Shown piece by piece: positions 29,680 through 40,967 of a DNA stretch of 64,000 nt (position 1 is its first letter; every line of letters starts with the position of its first letter). Location: assembly GCF_963678635.1 (NCBI RefSeq), contig NC_087070.1, positions 17,829,318 to 17,893,317 on the forward strand, read 5' to 3'. The notes beneath the pieces are model-generated. The model did no database searches, was not told the origin of the DNA, and was given only the letters and a program-made list of their open reading frames with translations. Made by a program: the position numbers and the translations under genes. The stretch is from Symsagittifera roscoffensis (lineage: Eukaryota > Xenacoelomorpha > Acoela > Convolutidae).

Positions 29680-29880
29680 GTTGCAAAAAATTCGGACAGA
29701 CAGAAATAATTAAAAAGAGCAACCTGCAAATTTTGAGAAATTTTTGCATGCAAATTTGAATTTTTAGGTGACATTGAGACAAACTTTCAGTCTGAAAAAT
29801 TAGCTTTTGCATGCAAAAATTGTCTGAAAAAGGTCATTTGCTCATTTTAATTAATTCTGTCTGTCCGAACTTTTTGCTAC
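29680..29880. mobile_element. MITE with about 40-bp terminal inverted repeats
   Basis: The left end GCAAAAAATTCGGACAGACA and the right end (reverse complement) GCAAAAAGTTCGGACAGACA begin inverted repeats of about 40 bp that end near GAGCAA. The roughly 120 bp between them have no coding capacity and include GCATGCAAA sub-terminal repeats. The size and form of a miniature inverted-repeat DNA transposon fit. I could not fix a target duplication or superfamily. Confidence 0.75.
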
Positions 29881-29939
29881 TAATTATAAAATTACAAATA
29901 ATAGGGAGAAATTTCTAATTTTAACAAATTTAATTAAAA

Positions 29940-30174
29940 TTACATTGGAGAAGTTTCTATAGCAATAATAATCCCGAAGTAATGTTCGAGTTCTTCACAT
30001 CTAACATTGCTGTCACCATTAAAGAATGTGCACCACAGAAGACTATTTTCATTCGCAACGACAAACCAAAGGTAAACTACGAAGATGATAAATTTATATC
30101 CCAACTGTTTAACTCGAAAAAAAGCGAACGCGAAAAATGGAGTATAATAAACGATACAAGAAACTCAAAAAAAT
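29940..30174 (+). pseudogene. Jockey/CR1-like LINE, left piece, cut by element B
   Basis: A frame reading SNNNPEVMFEFFTSNIAV, then CAPQKTIFIRNDKPK, then REKWSIINDTRNSKK is typical of the linker between endonuclease and RT in jockey-like LINEs. It stops at 30174 where B's LTR begins. The next part of the same kind of protein resumes at 60986 after B. The LINE is therefore older than B. The preceding 29881-29939 holds nothing recognisable. Confidence 0.65.
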
Positions 30175-31083
30175 TGTGACATTCTACCAGAGTTGACAAA
30201 AAGACAGTTACGAAGGGCTAGCTGCTAACCTTCCGAATTGGCAGTTTTAAAGGATTAACAGTGTTATTCAGACGATTGAACAAATCGTAAAGGCTGAAGG
30301 ATTCGGAATTTCTTAAATTTTGAAAATCCGAATTGTGACGCCACACTTCCGAGAAACTTCAAAAACGGCCATTTTGGAAGAAATCCAAAATAAAAACAGA
30401 ACAACGAGATACGTTGCGAAAACAACAACCACGACAGTTGTGAGAAAAACGACGAGAAATAGAGAAATACGACAGAGTATTAGCAGAAACCGCTCCGAGT
30501 TGCAACGATTGCGCCGCTACAATCGTTGTAAGGCCATTCACGCTAACAGTTAAGGGTGGAAAAAAGCCTTCCGGAGAGGAAATAAGGATGTTATTTCCCC
30601 GGATTCAAGAGGGGTCTTGGGAATTGATCTCAAACTGTTTTATACGAACTTTTAGCTTCCTGGTTATTCCCTGAATTGAATTTAATTAACATCTGGATTC
30701 ATTTTCTGACGATGAGAAGCTAGGAGTTAAGGGGAAGGGTTGATCCATCTTCGATGGAGATGATGATTTTAATCTACTGAACAAAAACAACCATAATATA
30801 ACAAATGGTAGTAGCCCTGTTTTTAGGAGTTACCTCGTGGTCTGGGATAGTGAAACCCAGCCATGAGCTCACTATTTTTGCATGTAGGTAAGTTAATTTG
30901 AGCGTTCTGGTCGAAGCCGGAGAACAGTAACGTTTTTATCGACCCGATGTTAGAAAGACCACCAAAAGAACTGGCTTTGGTAGAGACGGTGAAAAGCACG
31001 TAGAGCTCTGTTTAGACGCTGGCCAGTCGTTTTATAGCTTAGCTCTATTTTCCGTTGATATGTACTTCCGAGCGAATGCTACA
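30175..31083 (+). repeat. 5' LTR of element B
   Basis: 909 bp, TGTGAC to GCTACA, closely matching 60095-60985. It has a TTTTATA box in AACTGTTTTATACG (about 30630), the hairpin TCCATC/GATGGA near 30743-30757, and a splice-donor-like TAG|GTAAGT with GT at 30888-30889. A TCCGGAGG-related GAGGGGTCTTGGGA lies near 30609. Confidence 0.9.
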
Positions 31084-31094
31084 TAGATGTTTTA

Positions 31095-31109
31095 TGGCGC
31101 TCCCGGCTG
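31095..31109 (+). promoter_or_regulatory. Primer-binding site of element B
   Basis: TGGCGCTCCCGGCTG, 11 bases after the LTR. The same site follows the LTR of C. The complement would be a tRNA 3' end with CGCCA. Confidence 0.7.
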
Positions 31110-32998
31110 TTATTCTTTTTTAACATCATGACCGGCAGAACCGTTAACGAGCACTCAGCGCCGAGCGGATGCTCATAATAACGCCCTTAATAGGCCCTAA
31201 CCACTGGGGCGGAAAGGTAGTTTGGAACGCAGAAGCCTTCCGGATTACCGTGAATAGCTTTTTAACCTAGTTAAGACCGAAAATTCACGTTCCAGGAAGG
31301 GTGGGGGGATCGGCCGTCCCCTCGTTCCCTGAGAGGTTTGTGACAAAAAACACTTAAAGATATATGAGAAACCAAACGAAAAGTAGTTTAAAACCCAAGA
31401 AAAACAAAAAACATAAAAAATAACCGAAAAAACCAAAAACTGTAAAAAAGTAAAAAATCAGGAGAAATCATCCCCCAGACAAGATGTGATCCGACCCTCC
31501 CGTTTGTTGTTGATAGATATATTGTTGATACAGGCATTTATATCAATCAAGATCGTTACGATCATTTTTGTGGCCCCTTTGTGAGGCTTATACTGTAGGG
31601 TTATTTGAGTATTTAAGCACGTTAAAGCTAATTTGCGCTCAAACCGGAAGGGTCTGCTGATTTGCGCTCAATCCTGAAGGGTCTCGGCATTAGTGAAGAA
31701 GACTGATCCGGCAAGCAGTACAAGTAGTGACAAGAAGAGGCTCAACGACAACAACAGTCGACTGTTGGGTATCATTAACAAGTTTTGTATCCCTTTTTTT
31801 ACAAAAAAATAAGATAGTAATCCGTGGGGGGCTCGACAGTGCTGCACTGTGGTGACCCTTCACCGAACTGCGAATTTCCGAGTTAAGCACCTTACTTCGG
31901 ATATTGAACAAACCCGGAGGGGTATAGTATTACTAGTATTGCTACTTATACAGCCTATATTAATACTCCTATATCGTTTTTCAGTGAAAAACACTGTAAG
32001 CGGACCGGTTTTTAGGATCAAAATAGCGATATTTTGATCCCCCCACAAATCGCGATTTTTGAGATATCGATATTCTTTGAAATGGAAAAAAGCATTAATT
32101 TAGTGAGTTACATCGTAACTGTGCTAGTAAAATAGGTAGAGCGAGTTGAATTTAGTTCAGAAATGGTTGGAACTATTTTGGTACCAAAAACCGATTTTTT
32201 TGAAATTTTTGAGTTAGGACAGTAAAAATAGTTGTTCGGACAACGTCCACTAGTGAATCGACAGGTTTTAAAACCCGTTTGCCGATAACCTTCCTGGTTA
32301 CGGAGAAATCGAACTTAACGTGTTTGACTTAGTGGATTCATCAATCCGGAGGGGTCCAAATAGCATAGTTTTTCGCAAATTTTTTAAGCTAGAGCGTTTT
32401 AGATAGAGTTTTTTGCATTGAACTAGAAGAGTATAGGCCTTTTGAGAGGGGATCAGTATTTTTCATGTCGAATAGAACAGAATTGCGAAATAAGTTAGGC
32501 GGAACCTATAAGAGAAGGATTTTTTGACTTTAGAAAAAAAGACGTTTTTGTTAATAGCTTTGGAACTACTGGACAAATCCAGTTGATCTTGGTACCATTA
32601 GATCAACATTTAGCTGATCTTACTATTAAAAACATCAATTATTCAAAACAGTATGCGTGAAAAATTTTTTAGAATTGATTTTAGCAAATTCACCAATTCG
32701 TGAAGGTAGACCCTAAAGGTAGTAACGGTCAAATAAGGCAATTGTAAGCTGTTCTAGAAGCATAGGGAAGGCTAAGGGCACGAGAAAACCTTAATCGAGC
32801 CGAAATTAGGCTAGCGATAAGACCCTTCACCGTTAGGGTGAATCGTCGAATAAGAGGCTTAACTTCAATCCGGAGGGGTCTTGGGAAGGACGATACACCC
32901 TTTCTAGTTGATTCAAACAGCACAATAGCATCGGAGAACAAATCCGGAAGGGTATCGGCAGGAAATTACGAAAGCCTCTGAGAAGCTATCTTTACAAA

Positions 32999-33235
32999 CC
33001 CGGAGGGGTCCCAATCCGGAGGGGTCTAAATTTTTACAAATCCGGAGGGCTCCCAATCCGGAGGGGTCTAAATTTTTACGAAAGCGGAGGGGTTGGTCCC
33101 AATTTTACCAATCCGGAGGGGTCCGCTTTTTGTCAATCCGGAGGGGTCCCAATTTTGTCAATTCGGAGGGGTCCCAATTTTGCCAATCCGGAGGAGTCCA
33201 ATTTTTGTCAATCCGGAGGGGTATTCTTTTGTCAA
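32999..33235. repeat. ATCCGGAGGGGTCC repeats in the leader of B
   Basis: About ten copies at irregular spacing of 15-30 bp, joined by CCAATTTTGTCA or TAAATTTTTAC. Single copies lie at about 31913, 32346, 32869 and 32941, and one in the 3' LTR near 60545 (ATCCGGAGGGGTCTTGGGAC). Confidence 0.85.
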
Positions 33236-33496
33236 AACTTAAGAAGACAACAGAATAGAAAGTAGTTAAGGGTATAAGGTTATTAAGAGACAGGCTGGGA
33301 ACCAGTGACTGCACTTGTAACTTGCCTTTTGAAAAAAAATCGGACCAAAACAAAACAGGTCTAAACTCGGACATTCGCAACACTAAGTCTAAATTGAAAA
33401 AGAGTGCGTAACTCATTGGTGTGGACCGAAATCTAAAACGTTTTTTGAGAAAAGTGATTGCCCTGAGGATTTTAGTAGGTCTAGCTCGGGCAATCC

Positions 33497-33564
33497 GAAG
33501 GCAGGTAGGTAACACAGGACTCGGTGGGTGCAATAGACGCCCACATGAGAAAATAACTGCCTTC
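33497..33564 (+). other. Stem-loop RNA structure in the leader of B
   Basis: Outer stem GAAGGCAG with CTGCCTTC, inner hairpin GTGGGTG...CGCCCAC, flanked by CTCG and TGAGAAA and preceded by AGCTCGGGCAATCC. It is homologous to the two copies in A (8747-9003) with different stem bases that still pair. Confidence 0.65.
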
Positions 33565-33976
33565 AAATTTTGTCTGTTTGTTGCAGCACCAAGCAGGCAA
33601 AGCTCTTTCTTTAGAAACAAATTCAACAATTGCATTGCGACTGACTAAAAATACAAGACACATACGTTTTTTAAAGAAAAATTCTTATTTTGTTCCAATT
33701 TTGGTTTTAAATCGATAATATTTGTGGTGAGAACACTATCTTTTAAATAGACTGATATCATCATACTGTGCTAGCTTCACATTTTACAACTAATAATCAA
33801 TTATCGTGAATAAATTGTATACACGCTGTACTGTGATAATATACAAGGATTCGTGGTCACTATTTAATAGAAACTTTTGGAATTTATTGTGTTGTGTTAT
33901 TATTATCAGTAGTCCAATCAAAAGGACACTAGCAGTCGAATTGAGTGTATAGGCAGTAAGAAGTGGCAAATTGAAT

Positions 33977-36519
33977 ATGAGCCTAGACAAGTCAAGGATG
34001 CCTAAGCTAGGTAATAGATCCAGGAAATTCATACCTGAGAAACAGAGAAAAGCAATGATCGACCCTTTTGTGGAAAGGATCACACGAACCCGGACCGACA
34101 ATAGGGAGACGGTTTCAGGCAGAATGGTTGAGACCAGGAGTCAAAACTCCTCAGAAAAGCAAAAATCAATGCTAGAAGTAGATGTCCATCCGGACCAGGC
34201 CATGGATGAGGACCAGGAATTACATGGACCAGAGGGGAGAGGAAACAGAAGGCTGGCGAGTGAATCTACTCCGGTAGAACAAGGCCAAGATTTTGCCACT
34301 TCCACCGGGACACTGGACCGAGAGGAGATGTCGGAACTGTCCGACATCTCTACAGAAATTATGGCAACTAAAAGATCTCCAACAGACAACACAATGATGG
34401 CAGGCGTGACGGAAAAACAGGCAACGTCCTCGTCGTTTTCAGAAAGAAAGAACAACATTTTTGGAAACATCTTTCCATTTACCTTGGGAGCGGGTACAGG
34501 CGATGAAGGTGAATCCCAGGAAGAAGAAGAGGACGATGACCAGCAAGTTGACCTTGGATCTCGGGTCAGCCTCAATAGTTTGACTCAGGAGAATGAGGCA
34601 TACAGAGAGACTGGAACCATGGACCAATTTGGTGTAGTGAGGACGATAAGCAAATACACAAACCCATCAGGCCAGTCAAGAGACTTTGTAAGTATGACGA
34701 ATTCGGAAATGCGAACTGGGTAGAATAGAAACATAGGGCTAAGCAACGCACCGGCGGATCCAGAGGTGGATAATGAAAAGACGTCGAGGCAGAGAAAAAA
34801 GTCCGAGTCTCGACCAGCACCAAGCTACCTGGGATCGAAATGGTGACACCGCCACTTGTGAAGCCACTAGTAGATAACGGAGCATCAATTGAAGAAGCCT
34901 TGACCAACATAGTGGGCAGCATAGGAGAACAGAATGAACAGATGTCAATAAGATTGAGTGAACTAGAAAGGGCAGTCCACATCGAGAGAGAAAGTCTGCG
35001 GGAAGAAATAAACAGCAATAGACAAGAAGTTAGTAGATGACAAGAGAAGCGGAACAGAGAGAGTTACGATTGAGAGACGACATGGAGAACTTGGGAAAAA
35101 ATTCATCAAGAGCAGACTCTTGGGACTCTTGACACAAAGATAGATGCGATGACGGAGAGGCGAACTCAGGCTATCATGGATAGGTTGGACGGGCAGCAGG
35201 AGCGGACCAACAGATGGGGAACCGAACTCGGGAGGACCCAGCAGGGAGCCGAGGGTGAACTTCAATGACCAACAAAACAGGAGAAGGACATATGGATCCA
35301 CTAGAGTAGGGTCAGTTCAGCAGGCTATGCCACAGGGGATAAAAGAACATGGGGCCCAAACATCAGAGGAAGTTCAACTGGCAACAGACAGACCTCAAAC
35401 GAACGTCCGACGCAAGGCACGCATGCGACTGGGAGAGGTGATTCCAGGAACAGGAGTCATGCAAGCCCAGGGATGAGTCATGAGAGCCAAGGAAGAAACA
35501 ATCCAAGTGAATCGGACGGAAGGGAAGTTCCAAGTGCAGAACCCTTATCAGGGGGCAATGATACTCAGGCAGGGCATTCAAGAGAGGCTACATCAATAGC
35601 CACAGCCTTTGAACCTCTGAACAGATCTTTTGAGACATTCCTTACGAGGTTATATAGAACCAATGAACGTAGCGAAAAGTCCAGAATGGTTTTTAAGAAA
35701 CCAAGATGCTACAAAGACGAATCTGATGGCTGTATTGATACCTGGATAGAAGTGATGAAACTGCATTTTGAGGAAGAGGACTTGTCAGAAAGGCAAGAAT
35801 GCAGTGCGCTCACCAGTAACTTGGAAGGGACAAACCTAAACTGCGTGATGGCCAAAAAGCAATACCAACGGGACACTGCCGAGAAAATCTTTGAAATCTT
35901 ATTAAATCGTTTTGGCTCAGGGGTGCAGGGACACCAAGCAATGATGCGCTTCGAGAAAAGGAGACAATGAGAGGATGAGACGATAGACAATTTTCTAGAG
36001 GATTTGGAGATGCTTAGAAGGCGTAGTCAACCAGATGAGCCAAACAGAAGGATGAACCTGGCAGTAGCCTCAAAATTCATCGATGGTGTGAAGAACGATG
36101 AGCTTCGAACAATGTTAGCAACACATTACACACCACTCTCAACCAATGCGCCAACACCAGAGGAGTTGAGACTCAAGTCAAAAAAATATCTTATGCTAAA
36201 ACTTTCATCGAGATCTGGATATTACAAGAACAATTATAGCAATTTTGACAACAGACCAGCAAACCAAGGGATTAACTGGTATAAACCGAGGGACGATATG
36301 GACAAGAGGCGCTCTTGTGCAAATTGCAGTTTGACGGACCATCATGTGTCAGCATGCCCAACTTACAAAAAGGGCATGAAAGCAATAAGCTTTAGCCTCG
36401 AGGACGAAGATGCGTTAGAAGTCGACCATGAAGATTTTATGAGAGGATTAGTTGCAAAATTCGGCCCGAGTTGTTTCTTTTGCAACTTGGAAGGCCATTT
36501 TAAATCGTATTGTCCGTAA
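33977..36519 (+). pseudogene. gag: Element B gag, degenerate
   Basis: It starts at ATG 33977 (MSLDKSRMPKLGNRSRKF). Pieces 33977-34723, 34840-35040, 35255-35476 and 35473-36519 lie in different phases. The acidic N-terminal part and a coiled-coil part (34840-35040) precede the Gag core (CIDTWIEVMKLHFEEE at about 35733, FEILLNRFGSG). Two CCHC knuckles lie near 36316 and 36475. From 35473 to 38361 the phase is constant, and the breaks are nonsense codons: TGA 35968, TAA 36517, TAA 36937, TAA 37606, TAG 37702, TAA 38359. Confidence 0.85.
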
Positions 36520-36531
36520 TTCTGGGATGCT

Positions 36532-39515
36532 GTGGCAGACATGAAGCATCCAAGGCATGAGGAAGCTTTATCGGGTGTGAAAGCCAGCAAGGCTCGCCTA
36601 TTGAGTGAAGCGGAGGCGTGCAGAAAAGAAAAACCGCAAGAGCTGGCAACGAAAAAGATGCAGGCGGTAACGGAAGAGACATGTGAACCGGAACCGGTGA
36701 CTGCGGCGGATGACTTCAAAACTGATTATAGAGCAGCCGCGAGGGATGCTTCAAATAGAGTCCAGCAGGAATTGGTAACGAAGGAGATCGAACAAAAGGT
36801 GAAGCTCGAATTGGAAAATGAGAAACTACAGGAGAAGCTGAATACCGTCGAGGCAACAGAAGTCGGAGAAACAAAAACACCAAGTAGTTTGAGCATGAAA
36901 ATTAATGTGATCTCCGGGCAGAGGTTCGGTATGGTGTAACAAGGAAGCAAAATACAGTCAATAATCTCGGTAGCGGGACACCAGGTAATCAGAAATCTGA
37001 GTGAAGCATCAGAGTTCACTTTGATGCATTTACACACATATGCAGATTATCTGAGGCAGGTGGAGCCACGCACTGTGTCAAGAGCTGTGCAAGCACTACT
37101 AACAACAGGTGGCCCTCGCATAAAGAAGCTTCATGGGCGCTACGTGGAAGTCTATGGACCGTATCAAGTGATGCTGAACGTAGATGGAATCAGTATCTAC
37201 ACTAGTACATATGTAACAACAGACAGTGACCAGATAGGGCAGATCTATTTGAGTGAGGAGGAAATAAAAGTCCGCAGGATAGGCCATGGCGCCATGATGG
37301 AGCAAGACGCAGTACACATTGGATACGAAGCAGATGTGACTGCATATCTGCTCGACACCAACGGAAAGAAAATCGGAGTCACAGGGCTTCTGGATACAGG
37401 AGCGGTAGTGAGTGTGATGCCGATAAAAACTTGGGAAAGAATGGGCTTCACGAGGGAAGATCTAATTCCGGCGAATCTCCGACTGGCTGCAGCCAACCGA
37501 GGAGCGATTTACATAGCCGGAAGAACACCAATAACGGTTCTCCATATGGGGGGACGGGATCTTTGGATGAGCTTCTTGGTAGTAGAGAATTTGGACGACG
37601 CCCACTAATTCATCTTGGGCAGAGGTTTTGTCAGGAATTTTGACGTGATGATTGACTTGAACAACGGTCTAATAAAGATTAGAAACCCGGATCGGAACTA
37701 TTAGAAACCAACAAATAGAATAATAACAGACGAAAACAAGGTACCAATTTTTTTAGATAGAAAAGTAAAATTACAGCCGGGGCAGGCCGTGGTGGCAATT
37801 TTTAGAATGAGGAATTTGAATTCGTTAAGTGATTGTAAACAGGTTTGTTTGGTACCGAATCCAAATAGTCAAAGTTCGGTGATTTTAGGCCGGAGCTTAT
37901 CGGTAACTCGAAACGGACTGTGTGTCAGTGTGTTATTGAACACACTGGACACCATAGTTTCAATCCAGCAACAAAAGAAACTTGGTTACGCTTTGCCGAT
38001 GAGGACCGACTATGAAGAGACACAAAACTTGAAGAAACTTAGTGTGAAAGAATGTCCTTATCATGCCAATAAAGATAAAATTTTAAAAAGGATTGATGAA
38101 TTAAAATCTATTCATAAATTGTTTTCAATGAAGTCCGAAACGGACGACGGCTTATCGAGCTGCTCGAATCTTCCGGAACGCCCCTCGTCATATGAACTAG
38201 AATCTGACAAACCGGTTTTGCCAGAGATAGAACACTTAAAAGGGAAAATAGGCGAGGGAGATTTCGAATTACTGCGGGAGGTTTTAAATCGGAACGCGGA
38301 TTTATTTTCAAAACACAAGGCGGATATTGGTTGCTGTAACTTCGTCGAACACGAAATCTAATTTGAGGAAGGCGCCGTTCCCCATAGGGGAGGCGCAAGA
38401 CCAATGACGCCACATAAATTGGACGCGTGCCGAGCGGAAATAGAAATGTTGCTCGAATACGACGTGACAGAACCCTCGAAGTCGCCATGGGCTTGCGGGG
38501 TAGTAATGGCGAAAAAGAAAGGAGGCAGCTTAGGTTTTGTTGCGACTTTCGCTAATTGAACGCGGTGACAATAAAGGATGCGTACCCGATACCGCGAATA
38601 GACGAGAACCTCTCTAAACTTGGTGATGCCAAGTTCTTCACCACATTGGACTTGGGTTCTGCCTTCTGGCAGGTCCCTCTGCGGAAGAAGGATAGAGAAA
38701 AGACCGGATTCGCGTGTGAATTGGGGTTTTACCAGTGGAAGAGGCTGCCCTTCGGCTTGTGCAGCGCAACGGCCACTTTTCAAAGACTGATGGCTCAGGC
38801 TCTGACCAGAGTGACAAAGAAGTACGGGAATCTTGTGATGTGTTACGTGAATGACGTAGTCATAGTAACACCGACCCTAGAAGACCACATTGATTGGCTC
38901 GATGAGGTATTTGGATGCATGAAAAGAGCAGGCTTGAAAAGCAAACCATCGAAATGTGAAATCCTTAGGGATTCGATCAAGTACCTAGGAAGAATGGTGG
39001 ACAGGCATGGTGTGAGGCCGGACCCGGAAGGAGTAGAAGCTGTGTTGACATGGAAGGCTCCCAGAACGGACACACAGCTCATGAGCTTCCTAGGGTTTGC
39101 CAACTATTACCATGAGTTCATGAAAGGATATGCAGACAAGGTGTTTCCGATGCAGAAGCTGATGCGCAACAAAAGAAAGAAGTTCGAATGGAGCGACGAA
39201 GCTCAAACGGCCTTTGAGAACAAAAAGCGGGAACTGTGCGAAGCGCAAGTGCTAAGCATGCCTACTGAAAAAGGCATGTATGTTCTTGACACAGACGCAT
39301 CAGTAGTAGCTATCTCGGGAATACTGCATCAGGAGCAGGAATGGAATGGGAGAACCGTTCTCCGTCCCATTGCATTTGGCAGTAAGGTGTTAAGTGAAAC
39401 TGAGATGAAATATGGTCCAAAAATGAAATATGAAATATGGAGCGAAAGCAGAAATGATTGCAGTAGTCACATTTGTGGAAAAGTACCGCGCATACTTGGG
39501 GAGCGATCCCTTTAA
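36532..39515 (+). pseudogene. pol: Element B protease and reverse transcriptase, inactive
   Basis: Gag and Pol share a phase here as in C. Protease has LLDTGAVVSV near 37387; the ILGRDF of A reads ILGRGF after a stop. RT is interrupted by a stop at 38359 and a 1-base loss near 38525, then open 38556-39515 (TTLDLGSAFWQVPL, FGLCSATATFQRLM). The catalytic YVDD is YVND at about 38845 (G to A), which should abolish polymerase activity. A small local duplication (ATGAAATATG, about 39405-39435) breaks the frame at the start of RNase H. Confidence 0.9.
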
Positions 39516-40692
39516 GTTACGCGTGGACAACAGGGCGTTATCCTGGTTGAAGACATACTCGATGGATCAGAGTTATATTGGAAGATGGATATTGAGATTA
39601 GATGGCTACCACATGATAATCGAGCACAGGATACGTGACAAACACCAGAATGCTGACAGCCTCATCAAGAAAACCGAGTTCTATGAAAAATTGGAACAGA
39701 AGCAAACCAATCAGGCAGAAATCAAGGAAGGGTTCTCGTTTCTTGTTAAAGAAACTTATGATGCGCTTCCCTTGACGAGATGGCTGGATAAGTCTGGATA
39801 TCCAATACCAGGACATCCTGAGTTACCTGTAGAGAAAGCAGCCGAGCAGCTGCGCTCGAACCTGGTCCAGCAGGAACTGTTGGATAAAACGGTGCAGGTC
39901 ACACCGCAAGTGATGCGGATGCTGGGTGGGTTGTTAGAGAGAGAAGTGATCAGAGATGACCCCGAGTGGGCAGCAGCAGTGGCATCACTGACAGTCAGTG
40001 AGAAGGTGAAGATCATGCCGTCCAGACGATAACACAAAAAGAACGAGAGGGATTGTAGGACAATAGTTCAGCGACTAGTATCCTCAATACCTCACGAGGT
40101 TTTAACCAGTACTTCATACGGTCGGAAAGAACAGGGGAACGATACGCAAAAGAAAACCGTTACCTTTGTGGACCAGGATAAAGAACGTGAGAAGGTTGAA
40201 CGAAACCTGGTGCAAGATTGTTTGTCCTGGGACACGAACGGAGAGAAGAACCGGCGAGTTCAAGATCAACAACCGGGACAAGGTAGTTTGTCCGGGGAGT
40301 CTGATGTAGATGGAAAAGTTCCTGATGAGAAACAGGACCTGGAGAATAAAGTTTTGTCCGGGGAAATCAGATGAATGCGAAGAAGGCACAGAATTGATCT
40401 GGAGGAGGGGACGTGCTCTATCGCAGACCTTTCAATGGATGACAACTCCCGGAACTCAGGAATTGACACCTACCCAGACAGGAACTCGAGCTCAGAATCG
40501 GAACTGTCAGAGCTAGCGATCCGCACACTGCTAGTGGAGACTCGAGCAAGGAATCTGGACAGGGAGGTATATCAAGAACCTGACAGTGATCGCTACCTCA
40601 TACCAGGTGAAAGAGTTTTTGATAACGCAGCGGATGATCTGGAAGCAATAGCGGCATCGAAACGTTCGATAAGTCTGTTGTCACAGAGGTAG
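39430..40692 (+). pseudogene. pol: Element B RNase H and acidic linker
   Basis: RNase H continues with AEMIAVVTF, VDNRALSWL and HQNADSL. The linker follows and is broken by a TAA at 40030-40032 and a frame change near 40370. It contains the motif GTTTGTCCGGGGAGT (40286-40300) and TTTTGTCCGGGG (40352-40363), reading LSGE as in A. The stretch 40693-40967 contains further broken linker sequence. Confidence 0.8.
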
Positions 40693-40967
40693 TCAAGACT
40701 GATCTTCAGCCATTCGAACAGGAAATACAGCCGTTGGCAAAAGTTTGGTGCGTTTAGGTGGAAGAAGATACGCATCAGCCAAATGAGCTGAATAGTCAGA
40801 TGAGGGTCATGAAGACGTACTTGAAGGCGAGATACAGACTCTCGGACCTACTAAGAGCGCAGAGGAATGACCGCATGACATGAAACCTGAAAAAGTGGAT
40901 CGCAAATGGTGCTGCGGACAAAGGAGACCTTGAGGAAGACAGTTACCGTATTCTGAGACAGTACTTT

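Larger units (their letters stand above)
31084..33976 (+). other. Leader (5' untranslated region) of element B
   Basis: 2.9 kb without credible genes. Blocks at 31340-31560 and 31755-31930 align with A. TCCGGAGGGGTC motifs are scattered and then clustered (32999-33235). One stem structure (33497-33564) follows. The remainder is AT-rich and unrecognised. Confidence 0.7.

Noticed and set aside
35968-38361. Stop codons in B at Gln/Glu/Lys/Arg positions as sign of a variant genetic code
   Set aside because: TAA, TAG and TGA all occur at different amino-acid positions and are absent from the long frames of A and C.
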